Positions 1-6,959 of a stretch of DNA of 7,869 nt are shown here, piece after piece. A program made the translations under genes and the position numbers. The DNA lies in NCBI GenBank assembly GCA_017960415.1, contig JAGCZE010000289.1:1-7869 (forward strand), given 5' to 3'. The stretch comes from Lachnospiraceae bacterium (GTDB taxonomy: Bacteria > Bacillota_A > Clostridia > Lachnospirales > Lachnospiraceae). The stretch's first letter is position 1. Every line of letters starts with the position of its first letter. A model generated the notes under the pieces. It was not told the DNA's origin, made no database searches, and was given only the letters and a program-made list of their open reading frames with translations.

Positions 1-167
1 TGATTGGATTTAATCCGAAGTTTATCATGGATGTACTGAAAAATATCGATGATGAGAACATCGATATCTATCTGATCAACTCGAAGGCTCCCTGCTTTAT
101 CAAAAATAAAGAGGAAAGCTACATTTATCTGATACTTCCCGTAAATATCGGAAACAGTGAAGGATGA
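1..167 (+). CDS. dnaN: DNA polymerase III subunit beta (sliding clamp), C-terminal fragment
   Basis: This is the last 54 codons of an open frame that enters from the left edge (first full codon at base 3) and ends at TGA 165-167. The protein is the ring-shaped clamp that holds the replicative polymerase and other DNA-metabolism partners on DNA. Visible family marks are the segment IGFNPKFIMDVLKNIDDENI, matching the 'FNP+yl.dal+.id.e.v' helix and strand of the third clamp domain, and the terminal strand YIYLILPVNI, equivalent to the YL-I-M/L-P-V/M-R end of other clamps. The usual Arg of that terminal motif is Asn here, followed by a short GNSEG tail. The first two domains and the start lie outside the window. 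Gene order (yaaA, recF, gyrB and gyrA follow) strongly supports the call. The next gene starts 7 bases after the stop. Confidence 0.95.
   Translation, partial: IGFNPKFIMDVLKNIDDENIDIYLINSKAPCFIKNKEESYIYLILPVNIGNSEG
159..164 (+). promoter_or_regulatory. Ribosome binding site of yaaA, inside the dnaN end
   Basis: GAAGGA lies 10 bases before ATG 175, in the last two sense codons of dnaN. It decides the start: an in-frame GTG at 157 would begin inside this site, has no Shine-Dalgarno sequence of its own and would add six residues not expected in the family. The overlap suggests yaaA translation is coupled to dnaN. Confidence 0.65.
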
Positions 168-174
168 CAGGCTT

Positions 175-381
175 ATGAAAGATATAATTATCAGAGATGA
201 ATTTATTAAGCTGGGACAAGCCCTGAAACTGGCCGGAGCCGTAGAAACAGGCGTTGAAGCAAAATTTGAGATAGAAGCCGGTCATGCAAAGGTAAATGAT
301 GAGGTTGATACACGAAGGGGCCGTAAATGCTATAAGGGCGATGTTATTTCATTTAAAGGTGAACAGTATATCATTAAATAA
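175..381 (+). CDS. yaaA: S4 domain RNA-binding protein YaaA
   Basis: A 68-residue protein that is essentially one S4 domain, the small RNA-binding fold also found in ribosomal protein S4 and in pseudouridine synthases. The S4 pattern runs from about residue 10 to 60: an initial helix (IKLGQALKLAGAVETG), a second helix (VEAKFEIEAGHAKVN), the turn with basic residues (DTRRGRKCYKGD) and a closing strand (VISFKGEQYIIK). The length, about 70 residues, and the position between dnaN and recF match the YaaA family of Firmicutes. A role in ribosome assembly or RNA binding is family knowledge and cannot be read from this sequence. There is no catalytic domain. ATG 175 is preferred over GTG 157 because of the GAAGGA site at 159-164. 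The stop is 2 bases before the recF start, so the two are probably translationally coupled. Confidence 0.93.
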   Translation: MKDIIIRDEFIKLGQALKLAGAVETGVEAKFEIEAGHAKVNDEVDTRRGRKCYKGDVISFKGEQYIIK

Positions 382-383
382 CC

Positions 384-1472
384 ATGATAATTAAAAAACT
401 GGAATTAATGGATTTCAGAAATTATAAGAATCTTGATATTGAGCTTTCGGACGGTGTTAATATTTTTTTCGGAGATAACGCCCAGGGAAAGACCAATATT
501 CTGGAGGCTATTTACCTGTGCTGTACAACACGCTCCCAGAAAAGGAGCCATGATAAGGATATGATCAGGTTCGGTGAGGACGAAGCTCATCTGAAAATGT
601 ATTTTAAAAAGACTCTTCTTGACCGAAAGATAGATATCCACCTGACCAGGAACAAGGCTAAAAGGATTACTGTAGACGGAATTCCGGTGACAAAAGCCAC
701 CGAAGTGTACGGTATGATGAATATTATTTCATTTTCACCCGATGACCTTTCTATTATCAAAGAAGGACCGTCAGAGCGCAGAAACTTTATTGATGCAGAG
801 TTATGCCAGCTTGACCGGGAGTATATGTTCAGCCTTTCTTCCTACAACAGGGCTATATTGCAGCGTAACAATCTGCTGAAGCAGATATTTGTCAACAGCA
901 GTCTTAAAAGCACGCTTGATATCTGGGACGAACAGATATCGGGTTTCGGAAAAGTGATCATCGAAAGAAGAAAAAAATTCATTGAAGATCTGAATAAGAT
1001 AGCGGCTCCTATCCATAAGACGCTTACGGACGGAGAAGAGGAGCTGGTGATCAGATATGTTCCGAATACAACTGCCGACAGGATACAAAATGATATATTT
1101 TTGAGCCGTGACAGAGATATCATGAGTAAAATGAGCAATGTCGGACCTCACAGCGATGACATTGAATGCATAATAAACGGCGATAATGCAAGAACCTACG
1201 GTTCACAGGGTCAGCAAAGGACTGTTGCCCTTACACTGAAGCTTGCTGAGATAGAACTTGTTAAAAACAACGTCAGAGACGATCCGGTGCTGCTGCTTGA
1301 CGATGTATTGTCGGAACTCGACAGAAACAGACAGAATCAGCTTTTAAACAGCATCAGCGGGATACAGACTGTTATCACCTGTACCGGACTTGAGGAATTC
1401 ATCCGTGAAAGACTCAAATGCGACAGGATATACAGGGTAGATAACGGGACAGTGAGTGAGATAATTGAATGA
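384..1472 (+). CDS. recF: DNA replication and repair protein RecF
   Basis: An SMC/ABC-type ATPase of 362 residues, the normal RecF length, acting at single-strand gaps and stalled forks with RecO and RecR to load RecA. Neither partner is encoded here. The N terminus has the family start (IKKLELMDFRNYKNL). Walker A is GDNAQGKT at residues 30-37. The ABC signature is GSQGQQRT at 273-280. Walker B with its acidic pair and D-loop is LLLDDVLSELD at 303-313. All ATP-site motifs look intact. The middle part (about 90-260), with PDDLSIIKEGPSERRNFID and the RAILQRNNLLK helix, is the RecF lobe II region. ATG 384 is chosen because it gives the conserved N-terminal strand; ATG 408 would remove it. No Shine-Dalgarno sequence lies at proper distance (nearest AAAGGTGA, 355-362, is about 21 bases away), so expression probably relies on ribosomes ending yaaA 2 bases upstream. 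Confidence 0.97.
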   Translation: MIIKKLELMDFRNYKNLDIELSDGVNIFFGDNAQGKTNILEAIYLCCTTRSQKRSHDKDMIRFGEDEAHLKMYFKKTLLDRKIDIHLTRNKAKRITVDGIPVTKATEVYGMMNIISFSPDDLSIIKEGPSERRNFIDAELCQLDREYMFSLSSYNRAILQRNNLLKQIFVNSSLKSTLDIWDEQISGFGKVIIERRKKFIEDLNKIAAPIHKTLTDGEEELVIRYVPNTTADRIQNDIFLSRDRDIMSKMSNVGPHSDDIECIINGDNARTYGSQGQQRTVALTLKLAEIELVKNNVRDDPVLLLDDVLSELDRNRQNQLLNSISGIQTVITCTGLEEFIRERLKCDRIYRVDNGTVSEIIE

Positions 1473-1495
1473 TGAAATAAATTCGGAGGTCAGAT

Positions 1496-3433
1496 ATGCC
1501 AGATTTAGAAAATACAACAAATAACGGCGAGTACGGTGCCGATCAGATACAGATACTAGAAGGTCTGGAAGCGGTCAGAAAAAGACCCGGTATGTATATC
1601 GGAAGCACATCTTCAAGAGGTCTTCATCATCTTGTCTATGAGATAGTGGACAATGCCGTGGATGAGGCACTTGCGGGTTATTGTACGACTATAGATGTTT
1701 CGGTCAATCCGGATAATTCAATCACCGTAGTAGATGACGGCCGGGGAATTCCCGTAGGTATAAACAAGAAAAAGGGCATCTCGTCAGTAGAAGTTGTATT
1801 TACGATACTGCATGCCGGCGGTAAGTTCGGTGGCGGAGGATACAAGGTTTCAGGCGGTCTTCACGGTGTAGGAGCATCTGTTGTAAATGCTCTTTCGGAA
1901 TGGCTGGAAGTTACTGTCGAAACAGACGGAAAGAAGTATTTTCAACGTTACGAAAAAGGTAAACCCACCGACAGGCTCAAAGAGATCGGAAAATCAGAAA
2001 GGCGCGGAACCTCCATTACTTTCCTGCCCGATAAATCTATTTTCGAAGAAACCGTATATGATTATTCAACCCTGATGCACAGACTTCGCGAAATGGCATT
2101 TCTGACCAAAGGATTGAAGATCATTCTGAACGATAAAAGAGAAGGATCTGAACAGACCAAGGAATTTCATTATGAAGGCGGAATTAAGGAATATGTTCAG
2201 TACTTAAACCGCAGCCAGGTATGCTTATATCCCGATATCATTTACTGCGAAGGACAAAAGGGCAATGTATATGTTGAAGTAGCTATGCAGCATAATGACG
2301 GTTATAACGAGAGCTGCTACAGTTTCGTCAACAATATAACGACTCCCGAGGGAGGTACACATTATACAGGATTTAAAAATGCGCTTACAAAGGCGTTTAA
2401 CGATTATGCCCGTAATATGAAGCTCCTCAAGGAGAATGAGGAAAATCTGTCGGGAGAAGACTTAAGAGAAGGTCTTTCTGCGATCATCAGCATCAAGATA
2501 CCGGAGCCCCAGTTTGAAGGCCAGACCAAACAAAAGCTTGGCAACAGCGAGGCAAGAGGTGCTGTAGATAATATTGTTTCCGAACAGCTGACTATCTTTT
2601 TGGAGCAGAATCCTCAGGTCGGAAAGACGATCATTGAGAAAGCTGTTCTGGCACAGCGCGCAAGAGATGCAGCAAGAAAAGCCCGTGATCTGACAAGGCG
2701 TAAATCCGCTCTTGAGGGCATGAGTCTCCCCGGAAAGCTTGCAGACTGCTCCGATAAGGATCCGAAAAACTGCGAGATATTCATTGTCGAGGGAGATTCC
2801 GCGGGAGGTTCGGCCAAAACCGCAAGACACAGAGCTACCCAGGCAATCCTGCCGCTGCGCGGAAAGATCCTGAACGTTGAAAAGGCCAGACTTGATAAGA
2901 TACTCGGAAATGCTGAGATCAGGGCAATGATCACTGCTTTTGGTACCGGAATTTCCGAAGATTTCGATATTTCCAAACTTCGTTACGATAAGATCATCAT
3001 CATGACCGATGCCGATGTGGACGGTGCCCATATCGCAACATTGATGCTCACATTCCTGTATCGTTTTATGCCCGAGCTTATTAAGCAGGGACATGTATAC
3101 CTTGCACAGCCTCCGTTGTACAAGGTTGAAAAGAACAAAAACGTCTGGTATGCATACAATGACGATCAGCTCAACAATATCATGGTCCAGATAGGACGTG
3201 ACAGCAATAATAAGGTTCAGCGCTACAAAGGTCTTGGTGAGATGGATGCCGACCAGTTGTGGGAGACTACCATGGATCCGCAGACCAGAACTCTCAAAAA
3301 AGTCAGCATGGACGAAGATAACAAGGCAGAGCTCGATGTTACCTTCAATGTTCTGATGGGCGATAATGTAGAACCCAGACGCGAGTTTATCGAGCTGAAC
3401 GCAAAATATGCCAAGAATATTGATATAGCTTAG
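1496..3433 (+). CDS. gyrB: DNA gyrase subunit B
   Basis: The ATPase subunit of gyrase, a type IIA topoisomerase that adds negative supercoils using ATP. Its 645 residues are the Gram-positive size; the insert of the roughly 800-residue proteobacterial form is absent. In order: the GHKL ATPase with catalytic Glu49 and Asn53 in [20 protein letters not shown] at 80-86 and the glycine-rich lid [15 protein letters not shown] at 120-134; the transducer with the QTK loop (Lys345 in [10 protein letters not shown]); the TOPRIM domain with [10 protein letters not shown] at 432-441, [12 protein letters not shown] at 453-464 and the metal-binding DADVDG at 505-510 (Glu432, Asp505, Asp507, Asp509); and the C-terminal RYKGLGEM at 576-583 that contacts GyrA. 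GGAGGT at 1485-1490, 5 bases before ATG 1496, fixes the start. recF ends 23 bases upstream and gyrA begins 10 bases downstream. ParE is the alternative, but the recF and gyrA neighbours and the gyrase-type GyrA tail favour GyrB. His445 in the TOPRIM loop is slightly unusual. Confidence 0.98.
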   Translation: MPDLENTTNNGEYGADQIQILEGLEAVRKRPGMYIGSTSSRGLHHLVYEIVDNAVDEALAGYCTTIDVSVNPDNSITVVDDGRGIPVGINKKKGISSVEVVFTILHAGGKFGGGGYKVSGGLHGVGASVVNALSEWLEVTVETDGKKYFQRYEKGKPTDRLKEIGKSERRGTSITFLPDKSIFEETVYDYSTLMHRLREMAFLTKGLKIILNDKREGSEQTKEFHYEGGIKEYVQYLNRSQVCLYPDIIYCEGQKGNVYVEVAMQHNDGYNESCYSFVNNITTPEGGTHYTGFKNALTKAFNDYARNMKLLKENEENLSGEDLREGLSAIISIKIPEPQFEGQTKQKLGNSEARGAVDNIVSEQLTIFLEQNPQVGKTIIEKAVLAQRARDAARKARDLTRRKSALEGMSLPGKLADCSDKDPKNCEIFIVEGDSAGGSAKTARHRATQAILPLRGKILNVEKARLDKILGNAEIRAMITAFGTGISEDFDISKLRYDKIIIMTDADVDGAHIATLMLTFLYRFMPELIKQGHVYLAQPPLYKVEKNKNVWYAYNDDQLNNIMVQIGRDSNNKVQRYKGLGEMDADQLWETTMDPQTRTLKKVSMDEDNKAELDVTFNVLMGDNVEPRREFIELNAKYAKNIDIA

Positions 3434-3436
3434 GAG
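3432..3436 (+). promoter_or_regulatory. gyrA ribosome binding site overlapping the gyrB stop codon
   Basis: AGGAG lies 7 bases before ATG 3444 and shares bases with the gyrB TAG stop at 3431-3433. A ribosome finishing gyrB therefore covers the gyrA initiation site. This arrangement is expected to couple synthesis of the two subunits, which assemble in a 2:2 complex. Confidence 0.7.
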
Positions 3437-3443
3437 ATTACAT

Positions 3444-6041
3444 ATGGACGAAACATATGATCAGATCAATCCGGTCGATCTGAAAGATACGATGGAAACA
3501 TCGTATATAGATTATGCCATGTCGGTTATTGCGTCGCGTGCGCTGCCGGATGTCAGGGATGGTTTAAAGCCGGTACAGAGACGTATTCTGTACGCCATGA
3601 TAGAACTGTCGAATACTCCTGACAAGCCCCATCGTAAATGTGCGCGTATCGTCGGCGATACAATGGGTAAATACCATCCTCACGGTGACAGCTCCATTTA
3701 CGGGTCGTTGGTAAACCTTGCTCAGGAATGGTCTACTCATTATCCTCTGGTGGACGGGCACGGCAACTTCGGTTCGGTGGACGGTGACGGCGCCGCTGCG
3801 ATGCGTTATACCGAGGCAAGACTCAGTAAGATCGCGATGGAAATGCTGGCCGACATCAACAAGGATACGGTCGATTTTATACCGAACTTCGATGAATCCG
3901 AGAAAGAACCCACAGTTCTTCCGGCACGTGTTCCCAACCTTCTGATCAACGGAACTACAGCTATTGCGGTAGGTATGGCAACCAATATTCCTCCTCACAA
4001 TATCGGAGAAGTTCTTGATGCCGTTACGCTGATCATCAACAACCGGATCAATGAGGATCGACAGACCTCGATAGAAGAGGTTATGGAGATAATCAAAGGA
4101 CCTGATTTCCCCACCGGCGCAACCATCATGGGCCGGCGCGGCATCAATGAAGCATACAGGACCGGACGCGGCAAGATCAAGGTTCGTGCCGTCACAGACA
4201 TCGAACCCATGGCCAACGGCAAGAACAGGATAGTAGTAACCGAACTGCCTTATCTTGTAAATAAAGCTCGCCTGATCGAGAAGATCGCAGATCTCGTAAA
4301 AGATAAAAAAATCGACGGAATTACCGAATTACGCGATGAATCCGACCGACAGGGCATGAGGGTCTGCATCGAACTGAGACGTGATGTCAATCCTCAGGTA
4401 ATATTAAATCAGCTTTACAAGCATACCCAGATGCAGGATACCTTCGGTGTGAATATGCTCGCTTTGGTCGATAATGAGCCGAAAGTACTCTCTCTGCTGG
4501 ATATCCTGACTCTTTATATCAGACATCAGGAAGATGTTGTATCGAGACGTACCAGATTTGATCTGGCAAAAGCGGAAAAGGAAGCCCATATCAAAGAAGG
4601 CCTGATCCGTGCGATCGATGTTATTGATGAGATCATTGCGATCATCAGAGCTTCAAAATCCACAAATGACGCCAAAGAAGAGATCATGAAGCGTTTCGGT
4701 TTCGATGATGTCCAGGCACAGGCAATAGTTGATATGCGTCTGCGCCAGCTGACAGGCTTGGAAAGAGAAAAGCTCGAAGCCGAATATGCACAGCTGATGG
4801 AAGATATCAAGGAATATAAGGCAATCTTAGGCGATGAAAAGATACTGCTCGGTGTCGTAAGAGATGAAGTTGATGCCATCGGCAATAAATACCGTGACGA
4901 CCGAAAGACACAGATCGGAATCGATGATGATCTGACCGATGAGGATATGATCTCCGATGATGATGTTGTCGTAGCCATGACCAGAATGGGATATATCAAG
5001 CGTATGACTCCCGACAATTTCAAGGCTCAGCATCGCGGAGGCAAGGGCATCAAGGGCATGCAGACGATCGATGAAGATCTTATCGAGGAGCAGTTCATGA
5101 CCACGAACAAACATTATGTTCTGTTCTTTACAAACAAGGGCCGTCTATACAAGCTCAAAGCTTATGAGATACCCGAATCTTCAAGGACTGCAAGGGGAAC
5201 CGCAATCGTTAACCTGCTGCAGATGACAGGGGATGAACATATTACGGCTACCATCACAGTCCGCGGATTTGATCCGGACAGCTATCTGCTGATGGCCACC
5301 AAGAACGGATTTATCAAGACAACAAGGCTTTCGGAATATGCCAATATCAGAAAAGTTGGTCTGAATGCGATCACACTGCGTGAAGATGATGAACTGATAG
5401 GCGTAAAATGTACGGATGAGAAGCAGGACGTACTGTTATTTACGAAAAAGGGAATCTGTACCCGCTTCAATGAAATGGAAGTCAGGGTCACCGGCAGACA
5501 GTCTATCGGTGTTATCGGAATCAGGCTCGATAATAAAGACGATGAAGTTGTATCAATGCAGCTTTCGAATCAGGGAGAATATGTTCTGGCCGTATCTGAA
5601 CTCGGTTATGGCAAGCTGACTCCCGTTTCCGAATTCCCGCAGCGCCACAGAGCAGGTAAGGGAATAATATGCTATAAGATCACAGAGAAGAGCGGTGATC
5701 AGGTCGGCGCCAAGATCATAGATAAGGATGCTGAGCTGATGATCATCACGACTGAAGGAACCGTCATAAGGTTTGCGGTTTCGGATGTCCGTGTATGCGG
5801 AAGGGCAACAACAGGCGTTAAGCTGATCTCACTCGATCCCGCAAAGGATGTGAAGGTCGGAAATATCGCAAGGATCCGTGAAACCGAAGAAGATGCCGAA
5901 GAAAATGCCGGACATTCCGGAGAAACGGCGGGTTTCGAGGATGAAGAGGATCAGGAAGCAGAGGAAAATCTGATATTCCCGACTGAAGAAGATGAAGAAG
6001 ACGAAGACAGTGAAGATACTGACAACAATGATGAAGAATAA
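3444..6041 (+). CDS. gyrA: DNA gyrase subunit A
   Basis: The DNA cleavage and wrapping subunit of gyrase, 865 residues. The winged-helix and tower domains start with the family N terminus ([20 protein letters not shown]). The catalytic tyrosine is Tyr122 in [15 protein letters not shown], with the same number as in E. coli. The quinolone pocket reads [13 protein letters not shown] at 78-90: Ser83 is kept, residue 84 is Ser and residue 87 is Gly, where Asp or Glu is usual in many bacteria. After a coiled-coil arm (about 370-470) and an acidic linker (492-508), the C-terminal pinwheel has blades recognisable by [54 protein letters not shown] and [11 protein letters not shown]. The GyrA-box is the variant QHRGGKG at 529-535, a mark of true gyrase rather than ParC. 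The tail 811-865 is strongly acidic, 29 Asp or Glu in 55 residues. AGGAG at 3432-3436 supports ATG 3444. An intrinsic terminator follows. Confidence 0.98.
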   Translation: MDETYDQINPVDLKDTMETSYIDYAMSVIASRALPDVRDGLKPVQRRILYAMIELSNTPDKPHRKCARIVGDTMGKYHPHGDSSIYGSLVNLAQEWSTHYPLVDGHGNFGSVDGDGAAAMRYTEARLSKIAMEMLADINKDTVDFIPNFDESEKEPTVLPARVPNLLINGTTAIAVGMATNIPPHNIGEVLDAVTLIINNRINEDRQTSIEEVMEIIKGPDFPTGATIMGRRGINEAYRTGRGKIKVRAVTDIEPMANGKNRIVVTELPYLVNKARLIEKIADLVKDKKIDGITELRDESDRQGMRVCIELRRDVNPQVILNQLYKHTQMQDTFGVNMLALVDNEPKVLSLLDILTLYIRHQEDVVSRRTRFDLAKAEKEAHIKEGLIRAIDVIDEIIAIIRASKSTNDAKEEIMKRFGFDDVQAQAIVDMRLRQLTGLEREKLEAEYAQLMEDIKEYKAILGDEKILLGVVRDEVDAIGNKYRDDRKTQIGIDDDLTDEDMISDDDVVVAMTRMGYIKRMTPDNFKAQHRGGKGIKGMQTIDEDLIEEQFMTTNKHYVLFFTNKGRLYKLKAYEIPESSRTARGTAIVNLLQMTGDEHITATITVRGFDPDSYLLMATKNGFIKTTRLSEYANIRKVGLNAITLREDDELIGVKCTDEKQDVLLFTKKGICTRFNEMEVRVTGRQSIGVIGIRLDNKDDEVVSMQLSNQGEYVLAVSELGYGKLTPVSEFPQRHRAGKGIICYKITEKSGDQVGAKIIDKDAELMIITTEGTVIRFAVSDVRVCGRATTGVKLISLDPAKDVKVGNIARIRETEEDAEENAGHSGETAGFEDEEDQEAEENLIFPTEEDEEDEDSEDTDNNDEE

Positions 6042-6051
6042 ATGAAACCGG

Positions 6052-6112
6052 AAAGGCAGACAAACTAATATTTCAATCCATATTCAGGTTTGTCTGCCTT
6101 TATTTTATTATA
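6052..6112 (+). terminator. Intrinsic terminator of the gyrase operon
   Basis: A perfect 14-bp stem is formed by AAAGGCAGACAAAC (6052-6065) and GTTTGTCTGCCTTT (6088-6101). Inside it a further 5-bp stem, AATAT (6067-6071) with ATATT (6080-6084), closes an 8-base loop. A T-rich tail (TTTATTTTATTATAA, 6099-6113) follows at once. It begins 10 bases after the gyrA stop. The long loop is a little unusual, but stem strength and tail make this a confident Rho-independent terminator for the dnaN-gyrA transcript. Confidence 0.92.
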
Positions 6113-6119
6113 AGCGAAA

Positions 6120-6153
6120 GGACAGTTCCGAAAGCTTGCTTTAAAAACTGTCC
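6120..6153. repeat. Inverted repeat, hairpin I upstream of the HAD gene
   Basis: GGACAGTT (6120-6127) pairs with AACTGTCC (6146-6153) in an 8-bp perfect stem. The 18-base interior holds a smaller AAAG (6131-6134) / CTTT (6139-6142) stem. The sequence after it (CAAAAGA) has no T run, so it is not a conventional terminator on the + strand. It could be part of an RNA leader, a protein-binding palindrome or half of a small dispersed element. Function is unknown; the pairing is directly visible. Confidence 0.5.
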
Positions 6154-6162
6154 CAAAAGAAC

Positions 6163-6196
6163 GGTCACCGGGTCAACTTTGGTTGGCAAGGTGTCC
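6163..6196. repeat. Inverted repeat, hairpin II upstream of the HAD gene
   Basis: The outer arms GGTCACC (6163-6169) and GGTGTCC (6190-6196) pair at 6 of 7 positions. A 2 x 2 internal loop (GG against AA) follows, then an inner 6-bp stem GTCAAC (6172-6177) / GTTGGC (6182-6187, one wobble as RNA) with the tetraloop TTTG. It ends 12 bases before the AGGAG ribosome site (6209-6213) of the HAD gene, so as RNA it would sit in that gene's 5' leader. No known riboswitch class was recognised. Confidence 0.45.
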
Positions 6197-6222
6197 ATTT
6201 GCACTGACAGGAGATACAGATA

Positions 6223-6870
6223 ATGCGACCGGTAGATGCGGTAATTTTTGATTTGGACGGTACATTGACGGATACCGAAAAATATTATCAACAAGCCTGG
6301 CCTGAGGCCCTTGCACATTTCGGGTACGAAGTAACACCCGAAAGAGTGCTTGAGTTCAGGTCTTTGGGAAGACCATTTGCCCCTTTGAAATTCAAGGAAT
6401 GGTTCGGTGAGGATTTTGATTACGATAAGGTACGGGATTACCGGCGCGGACTCATCAGAAATCTCATAGAAAAGCATGGAATTCCGCTTAAAAAGGGCGC
6501 TGTTGAAATTCTGAAATGGTTGATCTCAAACAATATAACAACGGCCATAGCAACCGCGAATGAATATGCACGGACTCAAAGATACCTTGACCGGATCGGG
6601 ATCGGGGATCTTTTCAGCAAGATCATCTGTGCCGATATGGTAAAGCAGGGAAAACCGGCACCGGATATCTATATACACGCATGCAGTGAACTGGGGCTGC
6701 CGCCCGAAAGAACATTTGCGGTGGAAGATTCCCCTAACGGAGTAAAAAGCGCGTTCGATGCAGGATGTAAAGTGGTAATGGTACCTGATCTGTCGGAACC
6801 GGATGAGGAAGTATCGAAAATGCTTTATGCACGGGTGGACGACCTGTATGAGATCAGAAATCTGTTCTGA
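6223..6870 (+). CDS. HAD superfamily phosphatase (beta-phosphoglucomutase-like, subfamily IA)
   Basis: A 215-residue cytosolic hydrolase of the haloacid dehalogenase superfamily. Motif I is DLDGTLTDTE at 10-19, with nucleophile Asp10 and acid/base Asp12. A helical cap of the C1 type fills about 17-88. Motif II is the IATAN strand with Thr111. Motif III is Lys144 in GKPAPD. Motif IV is EDSPNG at 168-173, with Asp169 as metal ligand. All catalytic motifs are present, so it should be an active Mg-dependent phosphatase or phosphomutase on a small phosphorylated metabolite; the substrate cannot be told from the sequence. The GKPAPD and EDSPNG pair is typical of the phosphoglycolate phosphatase and beta-phosphoglucomutase branch. 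AGGAG at 6209-6213, 9 bases before ATG 6223, supports the start. The gene is cut off from gyrA by a terminator and has a 110-base leader with two hairpins, so it is probably transcribed separately. No promoter was confidently found. Confidence 0.93.
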   Translation: MRPVDAVIFDLDGTLTDTEKYYQQAWPEALAHFGYEVTPERVLEFRSLGRPFAPLKFKEWFGEDFDYDKVRDYRRGLIRNLIEKHGIPLKKGAVEILKWLISNNITTAIATANEYARTQRYLDRIGIGDLFSKIICADMVKQGKPAPDIYIHACSELGLPPERTFAVEDSPNGVKSAFDAGCKVVMVPDLSEPDEEVSKMLYARVDDLYEIRNLF

Positions 6871-6959
6871 AAAAGCCGGATCTGAAAAGCCCAAATAATT
6901 AAAAATCACCGGAAATCATGATAAATTCGGTATTTCAGTGAACAAAAAAGGAGCGGTTT

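Noticed and set aside
157..381. Longer yaaA reading from GTG 157
   Set aside because: It would overlap the dnaN end, has no upstream ribosome site and adds residues outside the S4 family pattern; GAAGGA at 159-164 fits ATG 175.
2462..3094. 210-codon open frame on the minus strand opposite gyrB
   Set aside because: Lies wholly antisense to the conserved TOPRIM-coding part of gyrB and shows no recognisable domain; it is a codon-bias shadow.
4526..5023. 165-codon minus-strand open frame opposite gyrA
   Set aside because: Ser- and Ile-rich low-complexity translation produced by GAT/GAA-rich gyrA codons; no domain.
6090..6114. Possible promoter TTGTCT / TATAAG after gyrA
   Set aside because: Spacing is only 13 bases and the elements lie within the terminator stem and tail; not a credible sigma-A promoter.
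6285..6293. TTATCAACA, one mismatch from a DnaA box
   Set aside because: A single imperfect site inside the HAD coding region with no cluster and no AT-rich unwinding element; the origin is expected beyond the left edge near dnaA.
6100..6477. Minus-strand open frame of 125 codons across the HAD 5' end and the intergenic hairpins
   Set aside because: Most of it is antisense to conserved HAD codons and its start lacks a ribosome site. Its last ~32 codons cover the intergenic hairpins, noted in the repeat finding, but do not make a supported gene.
6908..6931. Weak hairpin ACCGGA / TTCGGT between the HAD gene and the tocopherol-cyclase-like gene
   Set aside because: Only six pairs, one of them a wobble, a 12-base loop and no T tract; not enough for a terminator or regulatory call.
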